Numbered from the stretch's first letter, positions 47,709 to 60,957 are shown. The stretch: 64,000 nucleotides of DNA from Pelargonium tetragonum (GCA_036897445.1 JAYMTL010000080.1:1-64000), one strand, 5' to 3'. Made by a program: numbers and translations. Notes: generated by a model not told the origin, from the letters alone.

Positions 47709-50700
47709 TTACTTTTACTTGGCTCAAACCCTTAGATTAGAAGTGAAGTAATGAAAGCGAAACTGAGTCATTTTGAAAAAGTATATAATGTCCACTCTAA
47801 GTTTTTGTATTTTTCGCTGTTTAATAAGTGTTCCTTGCAAAAAGTCCGATACCCATCAATCCGGTATAAGTTTTTTGAATTTCCTTGGATGAGCGGTCCA
47901 GCTTTTTCTTTTCTTACTTATTTACTTTTGACCGACTCCTCTTAAGTTTCTTGATTAAATCTGTTAGTCTCCTTGTACGCGACTTATGATATTCTTGCTT
48001 CTTCCTCCTTTTTTGAAAGTCTCTAAGCCCCTAATTAAAGGACTCTTAGGTATTTTTGCTGGAATAGGGGCTTCTTAATTGTAAAAAGTCTTAGTAGAAC
48101 CTATTTTGGGGTATTTGTTCCCCTTATTGATTTAAGAGAGGAGAAATTAGAAGGCATGCTTACTTAGATTTTCTTAGGGTTTTCTTATAGTTTTAGAAAA
48201 GGATACCTATTTCAAAAGTCCTTGAGGCGCTAGTAAATCCTCAAGCATAGTTAAATAAAAATTAAGCGAAATGCTTAGAATTGTTGGCATCACTAATATA
48301 TATAACGGGTTCCCTTAAAAATTAAAACCTCTGGAACTGTCTATTCTATATAGCCTATAAACTTTAGTACGAGAAAAGAATTTTGTTAACATGGAGCAAC
48401 GCTTCTTAAAAAGACTAGAAAATGCAAGCGCCTCTACTGCGGATATCTTGGGATTCTCTAATTTTGTGTATCTAAACGGGGAATACCTTGTGAAATCTAC
48501 TTTTGAAATAATGTTTTATACCCATACCTTTTTTACTCAGGAAAACTCCTTCGAGTAGTAGAACGTATGTAAGAAAAAGCCCGGCCATAAGTCCGCAAGA
48601 GATATGCCCCCGTTTTAGTCTAGAATATTTCTGTTGATATAGGTTAATATATCATTCTGTTTGATTTGAAAGGATATCCAAAGAGCTCCCGAGCTAAACC
48701 ACAAACTCAAGACCCGGTAAAGAACTTTGCGGGTACCTCGTAGAACAATCCGCCCTTGTTACCAAAAAAAGCCTAAATGAGAAGGAACCCCAAATTTTTA
48801 TACAATTCTTGTCTTGCTTGGTTTCAACATAACTTTAAAAAGGCCCCTACCTTACAGAAAAGGGTGTGTTTTCTACAGGGTTCCCCCCGTCTCAAAAGCA
48901 AAAGGGGAGTCTTCTTAAATCTTAAACAAGCTCCTTGAAATTCAACAATTCAAAATGAAAATGTAATGACTTCTTTGTTTCTTTTTTGTTTTGTGTAGTG
49001 TTAATCCCCTTGATAGGAATACTCCCAAGAACTCAGAGAATTTACCGTAAGTTATAACCTGAGTTATCTAACATAGTCGATTAAGAGCCGCCCGCCCGAA
49101 GATTTTATTCCTGTTATTTTTAAATAATTATGAGATTCTACCAAAGCAATTGAGAAGACCTCCAAAAAATTAACTTGAGTTTCTATTGAGTAAAGCTCCT
49201 ATATTCTAGACTTTGGTATAAGGTAATGTAATTAAACTGCTCCGTAAGTGTTCTAATACAAGGTCGTGCATATTTTAAGACTTTTGTTGACTTATATTTC
49301 TTAAGAGACACCTTTCAAAAAAGGCAAAGAACCTTTACGTAGGAAGTTCTTAACTCGAAAAAGGGCTTGCTATCTGCTGTATAAAGGCCTACTAAATAAA
49401 GTAATTGGCAGAAGCTCCTTCACAAGTCATGCACTGGCCCAATAAATTTAGAAAACTCTAGCTACTCAAACTCCGACTTATATAAGGGGTTCCATAAATA
49501 AAGAATCCTGAAATATACGGTAAAATTACTTCAAAATACTAAAAAAAAGAAATTTATAGGACCTTAATTGTGAATTTTCTAGATAAATGCTGGAATGACT
49601 TGATTCGAATAGCTATAGAAAACTTTGTTGCTAGATAGCGCCACTCTCAATCAAGGGAGTGCCTTTTAATGAAAAGATTCTTCTACAAAAACGACGGAAT
49701 ACTATATCTACATAAAATGGGTTTGCACAGGATTCCTTTAAAAGTGCTTGGGCACACCCCATTTCTAGAATAAGTTTACTCTTTATTTTTCTAAAACCTG
49801 TTAACAGGATCCTTGTTTAATATAGAATTTAATACCGGCAACCTGGGCTAAGCTAAAACTTAGTAAATTTACCCGTATTCTTAGAAAGGAGATAACTAGA
49901 ACAATACCCATACTACAATTTTATTCAAAGTGTCAAAGACTGACACTCTCGTCACTGCTTAAGAGCAAGATTTTCTATTGACCCGGAAGTTCCGAAATAT
50001 ATCTTAATTTAAGGTTACCTATGCTAAAACTAAATTTCACAAGTACCCAATTGACAATTTTTAAGAGTCCCTAACTTGTAAGGAAGATTTGGGGCTGTTT
50101 CCAAGACTTTAGGAACTTTTTGACTTCATTCAGGGGCTTACTCAGTTCTAATTTCGTTATATATAAATATTAAGAGCTAAGGCTCCCTCCTATTACCGAC
50201 TTGGCGCGAAAGTGGGGCTTCTTTTAGTGGTATACTTATACTGCGGCTCCACGTCAACTCGAAATTAGAAACTCTAGGTGAACCTTACTATTTTAAGAAT
50301 TAGTCCTATTCTTCCCCTTCTTTTGTTACTCAAGGTTTTATACTCTTTGCTGGTAACCCCTGTACCCATTGTTACAAAAAGTAATTCCTGATACAAGTTT
50401 AAGGGGTATAAATATAAGGGACTTTAGCTTAATGTTTTTATGAAACTGAAAAGGATAAAATATCTCCATAGGGGATTTTAGTAGAGTTTAACTAGTAAGA
50501 GGTCAACAGGAAGCTCTAATATACTCCGACAAGCAGGAAGGGATATCTTTAAATCAAAGTAACGAGTATAATTAAAGGTTAATTAATGTCACTGCTTACA
50601 AACTAGGACCCAATCTGAGAATATTGAAAGCAAATTTAGGGCTTGTACTATAATTAATTATAGGAAATATCTATCCAAACAATATAGGCTTTATTCGTTT

Positions 50701-53144
50701 ATAAAATAGGACAACTCAAAAGTTTAACAGAAAGGACGAAGACCGCACTTCAAGTACTTAAAAATTCCTGAAGCCTGAAAAACCTGATATTAATCCGAAG
50801 GGCTCGCTGATTATAGAGAACTTTACTAGAAAGAAAATTCGTGTAATTCACAATAGCACAGAATAAAGTTATAAGGGAGAACTTCTAGACAACTAGGGAA
50901 ATTATAAGTACCCTATCCCTATATTAAGGACATTCTTTAAAAGGGGTTTGTGGAATATCCCATATACTAGTGAATACCCTTAATATCAGACTCTTACTTG
51001 GTTTGGTACTGTAACTCATTTATTTGTATACTAAAATTATCTTTCTTAATCATAAACAAGGGTACTCTAAATTTCCTATATCACAGTTTATATTACACAA
51101 GATTTCCGTTTCTTAAGAAAGGCCTGGGCCCTTTTAGCTTAGTTCGATACAAGATTCTATAAGCCTCAAAAGTGAGTCGTAGAAGGGGCTATTCTTATAA
51201 GTAAGAGTTAAAGGGATTCAAACACTTAGATTGTACTCGCGGGTTAAAATAAAACATAGGAAGCTTTAAGAGAACCGAATTCCACACCCCGTACCTTACT
51301 TATAATATTGAAATACAATCCGCTAAATGAATTAACCTTGTACCCCGAAACCCAAAAAGGGATAAGAAAGCTCTAGCTTGAACCCTGGTACGAGAATTAG
51401 TAATAGAAATCGAAATTCTTTCATTTCTTAATTTTTTTTGCTCTCTTTATATATCCTACAGACTTAATTCTACGTAAAAGTCTAACTTTTGAATCTTAGT
51501 CTCTGATTTCCGGGCAACCCCCTTTTAAGAGTCTTTTACTTTGTGTGCATTTATAAAGTCTTGTATAATCCAAACTAACTCACGTAGAGTTACCGGCTCA
51601 AAATAGTAAGGGTTCCTAGGCAGGGCGGGTTTGTCCAAGAATTCGATTTTGTGACGATAAAGTGTAGCATATTCTTCCGACACGTCAAAGTCCAAATCTC
51701 TCACTAATAAAGTTTTAGAGAAAATCTTAAAACCTTAAGAATGTAATTAGGACTCTCCTACATCACAGCAGGGCCCAGTATAAGCTCGGTCTTAAATATA
51801 GTTAGATTTTGTCTAGTTCACTTTAAATTACAACCTTTCTTATTAAATATACAGGGATTCCTTATTTCCTTTATCACGGGTTCCGTAAACTCAACTTCAT
51901 CTGAATAGTAAGGCATTCCAGGTTCCAATACTTACTTGGTTTTTAAAATAGACAAGGTTGCTTTCCACTAAATTAAACTATATTATCTTACTATGATTCT
52001 CCACCGGACTTCAGACGTATTTATCTTCTTTCCAATAACATATCGAAAAAGTTAAGGAGAATTTAGTAATTCATTAACGGAGTTCCGTACTTAATACCCT
52101 TACTGAAAGTTGACACTATACCTATTGCTAGACCACAACACAAACTTAAAACCCCTAAAAAGGAGCGGGAAAAAAGTATATACAGATTTGTAACTACTTA
52201 GTCAAAATTTGTTTTAGACCTTTTTGTTAGGCCTGTAACGGATATAAACATGGCCTTTTGTTTAGATCCTTTTTTTAGTCTTTTTCTAGTTAAACGGGGT
52301 CAGAACTGGACTTGCTCGTCGTCTTTTTACAAAAGGAAACCCAGAAAGTGAAACTCTTTACTGAATTGAGCAACGCTTCGGCATACCCTGAAATTTATGT
52401 ATAAATTCCTAATTTTGTAGTGTTTATATTAAACTTATAGTTATCAAAATACGAACTTTTTTACTTAGGAGACTTATGCTTTACCAATTGAGTGCAGTTT
52501 CTATTTTAGTACTATTTCTTTGAATCCGTAAGCCTTCTACATTAGGAGGTTGGCTGGTTTAAGGTCACAAAATTTTCTTAATCTGTTGCTATGAGTGTAT
52601 TCATTATTAATCTTGAGAGGGCTCATTACACCAAATGAGCATAGTGGATCCTGCGCTTTAATTTAAAGGTATTCCCGTGGGTATCCTTAGCTTTTTATAG
52701 TACGGAGGGTCCTGTATTTATTTCGAATTGACAAGAAAATCTTATTCCTAAAAGGGGCGCTCCTTGGGTAAGTAGAGTCCCCTTATGCCAAGCCGTTAAC
52801 TTATACCGTAAAGGATTCTCCTTGCTAGTGTAACAATCCTGGTATATTGGAATTACCCTATGAACACTAAAAATGTTGACTTTAAGCCTCTTTCCACTAA
52901 AGCGGCGTAGACCTGTATATGGATTCCTCCCTTTACTCTTATTCGAAACCGATTAGACTTCGTTCTTAAGATAACCCCTTTTTAAGTGGTACACCTAAAT
53001 TTTAGTCTATAAGATTCCCGTGATATATTCTACGATTCTTTTCTTAGGGTTGCCCCTTTAGCTTTTGAGAAGAAAATGTGGGTCTCGCAGGAATTAAACA
53101 GATTTTAGAGATGTTATAGTTAATAAAGAAAGCTCTAAGCCTCC

Positions 53145-53275
53145 AACCCGGGGTTTTTCTTTGGGTTAGGTTAGTCCGCAAGTAGTAATATCCTAAGAAT
53201 CCCAACAGGAACCCCTCTCTTTATTTTTTTACAATTCCCAATACTTATAAGACTAAGAAAGATTTAACCCGGGGT
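53145..53275 (+). repeat. Direct repeat AACCCGGGGT
   Basis: The 10-base G+C-rich word is at 53145-53154 and 53266-53275, 121 bases apart. Confidence 0.55.
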
Positions 53276-53860
53276 CTCCCCAATTTAGTATAGGCTTTCT
53301 TGGACTTAATCTTTTTGTAGAATTGCTTCCTTTTTTTGTTAACCTTTAGATTATAATTGTGCGGATGCCCTTATTGCCCTATTTATTATCTACCGGGGAG
53401 AAGAGATAAAAAAAATTTCCCGGCTCTTGGTTCAAAGAGTATAATACGTACCCCTAAACTTTCTAGCTAGTAAGTTTATAAAGATTATTTCCAAGTAAAT
53501 TTAAGAAACGACCCCTCCAATATTAGGAAAATTGCGCCGCTAAAACTAAAGAATACCTTTTTTCAACTGGGTCCGGAAAAGCAAGAGTTGTTATCATTTT
53601 AGGCCTTTTTCTAAATTAAGGAAAGGGCTTTTTTAAAGGGAAGGGTTTCATATAAAGAACTTAATTAGTAAACGAGAAAGTCTTGTTCGTAGGTATGTAT
53701 AAATAAAAGGTTCGGTTATATATAGTTGTGTTAGAGCTTCTTTTTATGAGGAATTTTCCTAGTAAACTTTTCTCTAAAGAGCCATATAAATTAAGGGTTA
53801 CCAGAACCCTACTACAACAGCTCTTTTAAAAGGCTAACACCTACAAACACTTCTCTAGTC

Positions 53861-54180
53861 TAGGCAAAAAACCCCTGCGTATAGTTCTTACTCTTACTAC
53901 TCCTATAATTATAATACTAACTCTACCCCCTATACCAATAAAATAAAATAAGTCAAAGAAGTCCTGGTCATTGGTGGGTATACTAGTATGCATACTGATT
54001 CTAAACAAGTATAATACGATATCCTCCCTCCGCTATCGCTTCACTCGGACGGCTACAGGGAACCTCTCATGCGCCTATACACATACGCCTATACGCAGGC
54101 ACATGCACATTATAATGGGCTATACCAAAGCAACCTATTCCAAGCAACAAACAAAACAACAAGCTTTTTTCGTTTGAGAT
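53861..54180. other. C/A-rich low-complexity block
   Basis: The + strand is C/A/T-rich to about 53.96 kb, then has a G+C cluster (CGCTATCGCTTCACTCGG at 54029-54046) and a direct repeat of CGCCTATAC at 54072-54080 and 54086-54094. A 68-codon frame runs through these repeats and is probably chance. It resembles the 34 kb block in style. Confidence 0.45.
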
Positions 54181-54244
54181 AGATATTACCTAAGTACTTT
54201 CTTTGCTCGAAAAAGGTCTACATTTTGCGTAAAAAGCACAAAAA

Positions 54245-54294
54245 CCGGTACTCGAACCCAAAGTTTTTGTGAGTCCTTTATTGTGTCGTACCGG
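54245..54294. repeat. Inverted repeat, 7-bp G+C-rich arms
   Basis: CCGGTAC (54245-54251) and GTACCGG (54288-54294) around 36 bases. A T-loop-like string overlaps the left arm on the minus strand, but a tRNA cannot be folded. Confidence 0.55.
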
Positions 54295-54695
54295 CCGATT
54301 TGACTTTTTTACAAAATTTGAGGGTCCGTGAAAGGACATAAGTTGATAGGAATACGTGGAACTTGGTACAAGAGGCGCTTATATTTATATATAGGATGGT
54401 AGTAATTCAGTAAAAAAAAAGTAGGAAAAACCAAGGAGTTCCTTTCTATGATGATTGATTACACGCTCTTTTATGCTGGGTGGGAACCCAAGTGTGTTTA
54501 CTCTGGTTCGAGGGCACGTATTTCTATATACATACCAAGTAGAATAAATTAGACAAGAAAAGTCACTCCTTAAATTATGCAGTTACACAAGGGAAAGAAG
54601 TTTTTATGCCTTTAGTTTTAAGGAGCGCTATGCCTCAAAATTCTATTTTATATGTTTCACAGCAGTAAACTAGGGTATATTAACGGAGCCTTTAA

Positions 54696-54725
54696 TTAAA
54701 GAACCCCTTCAAGGGGACCCTTTAA
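54696..54725. repeat. Two-stage hairpin
   Basis: TTAAAG (54696-54701) pairs with CTTTAA (54720-54725), and the inner CCCC pairs with GGGG around TTCAA; small internal loops separate the two stems. Confidence 0.75.
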
Positions 54726-56607
54726 TAAACAAAGAAGAGTCACTCTATTATTGTGTAGAGAGTACTTTATCTACTCTAATTTTATTTAAGATTATAAGAG
54801 GTAAGTGTAGGACAAAAAGTCTTCCGTATTTCTATTGCAGTAAGGTATACCTGATATAAAATTTCTGCATATTGCGTCGATCTTCTTATTATAAGTAAGT
54901 AGTGAGTACAATAAAGGATAATCGAGTATCCTTTTCTTGAAGGTTAGATCATTCATTAAAGTTTAGTTGTGCTGGTCGTGGGTTCGTCTATGCCCTGATA
55001 AAAAAAGTCTTACTAGGTTCAAGTCTTATCTTGGATTGGAATAGTTTAAGGCAAACTGTGGAATTTCTTTAAACTCTACAACCTCTACGGAAATTTTGCT
55101 TCTTGACCTAGATTTACATTCCGAGCTGTCTTCTTCTTTTATGGGTAATTTCTGGTTAAAATTTTTATTTTAGTAATTGGGAAAAGAAAAAGGAAACCTC
55201 TGTTTAGTTCAACTCAAATACGCTTTGAACCTATAGCGCAGAATCCTATAAGGCTGATAATTAAGAATGCAAGCCGCTGAATTCTGAATAATTATATATC
55301 TTATATAAGTTAAATATGTAAAGGGTTTTATAAAATTTGCTATAGTAAAGCTAAACTGGAATTTTTCAAGATTTATAGCTAGAAGACTCGGGACTCATAT
55401 AATTAGGAGCTGGTGAACATTTTTCTAAATCATAAAAAATGACCTTAATATCCTATAGACTTATCATTTCAATTATATTTAAAAATGAAAATATATCCGT
55501 TGTAAGCTTTTTTAATATTATTTTATGAATATTATACTTGTATTTACAAAATATGTAGACAGAACCCCCGTAGTTAGTCTTATTCTTATTAAAACCTAAA
55601 AAAAAGTTAGGTAAATTTTAGATCTAACAAAAGCTAGGAAAGAAAGAATACAGATTAAGTGTAAAGGGGCTAAAGTTACTAGCTAACCTTTCATTTACAA
55701 CCTTGTAAAGTCTCCTACGTTTCAGTTTGAGTCCTTTTTGACTATGTTTTAGAGTTCCTTAAAAGATCTAGAATTGGAAACAGAAAACCAATCTGCTCTG
55801 CTTTTTAATTTCTTATTCCCTGACATTTACCCTACCCAAGACTCTATCCAGGAGTGAAATCCTTTTTAAAGACAAAAACCTTAACAGCTAAGGGGCTTCT
55901 TTATCTTATTTCTGGTAACTCCCTTCTTTAGCTATTATACTCTTTAGGTTGCATGCTTGGCTTAGAGACTCTACTCTAGTAGGAAGCTCAATTAAATAAC
56001 AAAATTTCGTTCGTTTTATACTCGGTAATTGGGTCCCTATGACTTGAAAAGCTTTTACTGCAGTTTCTATTACTTAGTCTTTGTTTTTAAAAAAGCTCTT
56101 AAAGTTAGCGCTTACACAAATTATGTAAAAGATTAAAACAGACACAAGCCCATATAAGAATAAGAAGCTTTGAACTCAAAGGGAATCCTATCCGGAAAGT
56201 TTCTTCTGTTTAAGCACCTTTTTTAGACCAATATCTGCGACAGGTCTTCGGAAATCCATTTGAGTTGCATTGCAGCTAGTTTTCTACTGAATAAACTACT
56301 TTTTGCTATAAATAAAAGGGCCCGCAGGACTACAGGGGTTTAGAAGTTTATGGTAAAACATTGTTTAAAAAAGCTTTTGTGACTTTTTAATTAAAAGGAT
56401 CCTTTGCATTCATAAGGAGGATTCTCAAATCAAGATAATACTTCGGGGTGCAAACAAAGTTAAGAATTGAGGGTTACATCTTTTTGGCAGGATTTCTTGT
56501 ATTTTTTCGGGTACTTTATAGTATAACTAAGGGAGTACTTATATAACCTACTTTTGCATAAGAGACTTAACAGTCGCGGATTACCTTTTACAAGAGTGAG
56601 TCTGTCT

Positions 56608-56622
56608 CTCCCGGACCGGGAG
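56608..56622. repeat. Hairpin 1 of a run of three
   Basis: CTCCCGG-A-CCGGGAG, seven perfect pairs around one base (a 3-base loop if the last pair opens). Confidence 0.8.
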
Positions 56623-56632
56623 CGTAAAGCAG

Positions 56633-56652
56633 GCCCTTTATAACCAAAGGGC
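56633..56652. repeat. Hairpin 2 of a run of three
   Basis: GCCCTTT pairs with AAAGGGC around ATAACC. Confidence 0.8.
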
Positions 56653-56661
56653 TTAAAATAG

Positions 56662-56679
56662 AAAAGGGGTCCCCCTTTT
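56662..56679. repeat. Hairpin 3 of a run of three
   Basis: AAAAGGGG pairs with CCCCTTTT around TC. Together the three stems fill 72 bases. Confidence 0.8.
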
Positions 56680-57911
56680 GTCTACGTATTAAACTTCCAA
56701 AATATAACAAAATATAAGACAAGACATCTCGGAAATGTCAAAGGTTCAAGTCGTGAGCTATTTATCAAAAAGCACGAGCAAACGAATTTTCAGGAATACA
56801 TATAAAAAGAGCAAGAATGAGAGATTGAGTAACCTACTAGAGAAATATCCTAAGGATAACCTGCTTGAAGCATTTCGCAAAAGTTAGGAATGAAACTAGG
56901 GCTTATAGTATAAGAAAAGAGGGGTCGTAACTAAATTCTATGCTAACGAATGAGAAAAAGTAATATTACATGATGAACGTAGGGGACCTTATCCCGTAGT
57001 AAAAAGTACTTAACTCCTTGTTTGTGTCAAAAAGACAAATATCGATTGAAAAGTTCCTATTATGCCCTGTATTTCTCAGATAGGATTTCTACGAGCTTGG
57101 TAGCATACAAATTGACGAAAAACTCTGGTAATAATTATAAAAAGTAAAAAATACTAGAGGCTTTATCTCACGAAAAAATTTTTAGAAAATCGGGTTTAAT
57201 TAAATTGACGATATTTACTCGGATTGGGAGTACCTCTGTATTTTAGAGACACCTGCGGCCCCTACTTCGTACAATAAAGGATTAAGACTTAAGCATTCTC
57301 AGAAGTTTTCTTCGGAAACGCTAAAAGTTTCAGACTTTAATTACCTTAGATATTCTTTTCTGCAGTTGGAGGAAGCTCCGGGTTTCCTTCTCTTTTCTAC
57401 TCTACTTCGAGAAAACTAATTACTCCCCAGATATTGTGTTTAACTTGTGACAACAAAACCTCTTATAGAAATACATAAGCTTGTACTAACTTTTTTCTTT
57501 ATCTAAATTTGATAGATATAATAGGGCAACCTGTAAAAGAAACTTTCCGCTTTTGTTTACAAAAAACCTCAGATCTTCCCTCACCTTTTAAATGTAGAAC
57601 TAAAGTATTCTCGGAACCTCTTAGATGCCAAACTTTGTTGTTATCCTATTGCGTTGCGCATAAGAGTTGAATATTAACACTTAGATATGGCCCCCAACAG
57701 AGCTTTCACTAGAGTATAGTTATTGTTTAAACAGTAAAAGCGCAGAATGTCGTATAGTATGCTACACAGTTCAAGTACTCTATACTGAGGGGACTTAGGC
57801 AAAGTAAAAGCAGTGGTGTCCTATCGTAACTCTTTACATTTAGAGGGTTTCTTGTTTGGATGAAGTACTTAATTTAGTGAAGTTTTTGTCTACCAATGAA
57901 CGAGATCTGAC

Positions 57912-57930
57912 CTATATTAAATTAATATAG
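57912..57930. repeat. Inverted repeat, 9-bp A/T-rich arms
   Basis: CTATATTAA-A-TTAATATAG. The core TATTAAATTAATAT also occurs near 28650-28665. Confidence 0.7.
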
Positions 57931-59651
57931 CCTTGGTTATAAACTTATTATAATGACCCGCTTTATTCTTTTTGTGGCCTCCTAGTTAAGAAACCTACTT
58001 ACCATAATATCCTGAATGACTTTCTTCCCTACTAAAAAAAAGCCGCGCATAGTTTGTAGAAAAGAATTCCGGCTGAGATTAACGGGTCATGGAAAAAAGA
58101 ACTTTTCTTGTAATACCTTATATCTATGTTAATTATAATAAAGTAGTACTATACTTCAATTCAACTTTTAATGGAGCTGCTCAGAAAGTTAGGTCTAAAA
58201 AGGAGTAGCCCGGGGTTTTTTAGGTTTCTGAGAGGTCCCCGCCTTTGTTAGTCAATTTCTATTTATGAGTATCACTAAACTTTGCGGGCATTTAGTAAAT
58301 GAATTCTAGTCCAATTGTATAATTCTAACACGAAGAAGTTTCTTTCGTTTTCTATATAAAGTTGTAATATTAGGGAGCTTTCTAGACCTATTTGTGGGTG
58401 GGTTGGATACCTTCTTGTTGTTTAAGTGCAGTCTAGTAAAATACGATGGAATTCAACAAAGATATAAGCCTAAACTACTCATTTAAATGTAAGCAATATG
58501 CTTTTTTTATATTCCCCATATAAGTGTAAGTGGTTCGATTTGCCATTATATAAGCTTAATAATGAAAGACTGACTACTTATCGCGCTTACATATCTTTAG
58601 GTTTAGGAGCTTGAGGCTTAATTTACGAACTTGGGGGTTATAGTCTAATGAAATTTATGGGTTTCGTTTGCTAAGCTATAATACAGAATTTCCCGATAAG
58701 ACTACTAACAAGTCTATATAAACAAGGAGGGAAACCTATTCAAATTTGGATCTCATACACCCTGGCCCTCTAAAAAAGGGAGTCCTTTCAGGGCATATTC
58801 CCTTAACTTGAGATCTATATAAAGGGGTTTAGTTCGAAAGAGCTCTAGGATACTAACGCAAATGAGCGTTATTACAGTGAAGGTATAAAAGCCCTTAGTT
58901 AAGACTTTAGAGGTAGTACTCTTTAGAAGGGTATATAATAAGAATAGAAATTTGTCATTTAAGGTAACAGGGTACTAGGTCTTGCTCTTTCTATAATTAA
59001 TAATTAGCAATTCTTTCCCTTTCTTCAAGTATTCCATAGTAAGAATTGGGTTCTGCAAACTCAGCATGTAACTATAACCTTGCCTTACTTTTGATTTGAA
59101 AAGAGGCATTCCAGTATATAACATGAAAACTTGGGTTTCTTTATGCTGTACCTTTAGTCTTTTTGAGTGAGGGTAGTAGTACCGGTCTTGATAATATGCG
59201 TGTACTTTTATATCTAGTCAGTTAGCTAATTCTCGGGTTTTTCCTTAGAATTCTCTCTATCTTGAAAGCCAACCTCTTCCTGTAAGACCCCCTTTCTTAA
59301 GAGTCTTATGAGCCCTCCCCTCTTATTCTTTCTTAATAATCTTACTTTGCAGCTTGTGGGCTATACTGCGCCCGGCTTATAACTAGGACTTTTTGGAACT
59401 ATTTCTTACTTACATACCTATAATCTCTACCTCTTCTCTTAGTTAAAATACCGGCTGCTAGACTCTTCTTATTACTCTTATGGAATTTTGGAAAAAGGGA
59501 TAGACTCTTACTCTTAGGAGCCCCCGTATATTCCCTGTCTTCTTGTCTTGGTAGCTAGTTCTAATGTAAATATTATGTACTTATTGTTCTTATGTATTAC
59601 TCTTAATAGTCCTTATTAATATTATAGTAGTTAGTTCTTATAGTTACTTAA

Positions 59652-59697
59652 TTATATGTATTAGTTATGTTATATTCTTAATGGCTTAATGGGTAGA
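59652..59697 (+). repeat. T/G-rich repeat, copy 2
   Basis: Partner of 34475-34522 (inverted). Shares TTATATGTATT at the start and an ATGGCT/ATGGGTAGA end. Confidence 0.55.
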
Positions 59698-59893
59698 AGG
59701 TATACTATATAGCTAGGTTATATGGGTGTATATGAGTTTGTAAGGGTAATTAGTCTACTTGTATTAGGGGTTAAAGAGCTTCTCTCAACCTAAACATATA
59801 GTTGTATTGTTCTAAGATGCATTGCTCCTTGCGTTCTGTCTTTATCGCTAGGGAGCAGGGGAGCCTAGAAAGGTTTATATTGTATATCTACTC

Positions 59894-59913
59894 CCGACTG
59901 GAGCGACAGCGAG
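59894..59913 (+). repeat. G+C-rich element, copy 2
   Basis: CCGACTGGAGCGACAGCGAG, partner of 34301-34320, lying on the same side of the T/G-rich repeat as in copy 1. Confidence 0.55.
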
Positions 59914-60481
59914 AGAGCTTATTGTAGTATTTAGATTGTACATACACTATGATACCAACATCTACATCTTCTTCTGACCTATATTCTTTTGTTTTTCTAT
60001 TGCCTTTGAAGTCTCCTTGTAGTTGGTAATACAGCTTAATGGGCTGGTAAGAGAGGGACTTTAACCTTAATGTAGAATAGAAGCTTTGAATTGGTTACCT
60101 ACTGTTAGTTGTTAGTGTTTTAAGAAACTCTCCTTAGAAAGGTTAGAACAAAAACCTTAAGGAAATCTCGGAAAGCCCTTGGGTCTAGATCTAGAAAAAA
60201 GAAAAAAGGGAACTTCTTAACTAAAAAAGTACTAAAGTTAGGGCTCTCTAAATACCTATTTTAGAGGTTTTTAATAAGTTATATTAGATATAAAAAGGCA
60301 AGTAGTTTTAGAATTTAAATAATCAAATATCCATGGACTCCTTCTGAAAAGAGGCATATTCTGGTTTATGTTCTGTTTAATATCTTTAGCATCTATTATT
60401 TGGGGTGTTAGTTAAAGCACAAAGGAGAGGCTCTATTGGAGCTCCTGGATCTTAACTTCGATAGTAATAAAATAGACTTGT

Positions 60482-60508
60482 TTGACTTGACATAGTTTGA
60501 CATTGACA
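60482..60508 (+). repeat. Cluster of TTGAC words
   Basis: TTGAC at 60482 and TTGACA at 60487, 60497 and 60503, the last two abutting. TTGACA is a bacterial-type -35 hexamer, but no -10 box or gene stands nearby, so I read it as a small tandem repeat. Confidence 0.45.
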
Positions 60509-60716
60509 GTTAAGGAGACTTCTGAATTCTATTCCTTTAAAGGGAAGTTCCTGTTTTAGTGTAATATTTAAGAAGGCTAGCTTTAGCTTGATTCTATTCT
60601 TGGTAAAGCGAGCTCAGAGTTTCTTACGGAGATTCTCTCTTTTTTCTTTGTGAGAGTAGAGTCAATTATTTCCCTTAAGGATAGATAGTTTAGGAACTCT
60701 ATTAATCTTTGTTACA

Positions 60717-60728
60717 GCTAATGGAAAC
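60717..60728 (+). repeat. Copy of GCTAATGGAAAC word
   Basis: Exact; followed by TGATTATCC. A loosely similar GCTAGAGGAGGGGAACTGAT lies on the minus strand at about 63.43-63.45 kb. Confidence 0.75.
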
Positions 60729-60957
60729 TGATTATCCTCTTTCAGTAACCTGTGTAAGTACGTATCAATTAAGGTATTCCAGAGCTTTTTAGGTCTAATG
60801 GATTTAGGAGATTCCCTTACCTTTTGATAGTATATTCTATTCCTAGGATTTTATAGACTAGAGATGTAACTATAGGAGTAGCAAGGTACGAAGTTCTTCT
60901 TGATTCCAGATAAACAGGTGCTAAAGAATTTTAGGATAACTGAAACGCTTGGCTGGT

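Larger units (their letters stand above)
47060..53860. other. Gene-free stretch
   Basis: No gene seen upstream of the tRNA-Ser or further on. It carries the second AAGGAGCTCCGTA copy (47445-47457), a 7-bp hairpin at 47685-47708 and a pair of AACCCGGGGT words at 53145 and 53266. No promoter can be called for the tRNA. Confidence 0.5.
54181..59555. other. Gene-free stretch with hairpins
   Basis: No gene seen. Hairpins at 54245-54294, 54696-54725 and a run of three at 56608-56679 are listed separately. GGANTCC motifs continue (58779). Confidence 0.5.
59556..60600. other. T/G-rich block, then gene-free DNA
   Basis: No gene seen. 59.56-59.80 kb is T/G-rich low-complexity DNA that aligns in inverted orientation with 34475-34522; a G+C element at 59894-59913 follows. 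After 59.95 kb the ordinary style returns. A cluster of TTGAC/TTGACA words lies at 60482-60508. Confidence 0.5.

Noticed and set aside
60482-60508. Bacterial-type promoter (TTGACA)
   Set aside because: Multiple -35-like words but no spaced -10 box or gene downstream; a local tandem repeat explains it better.
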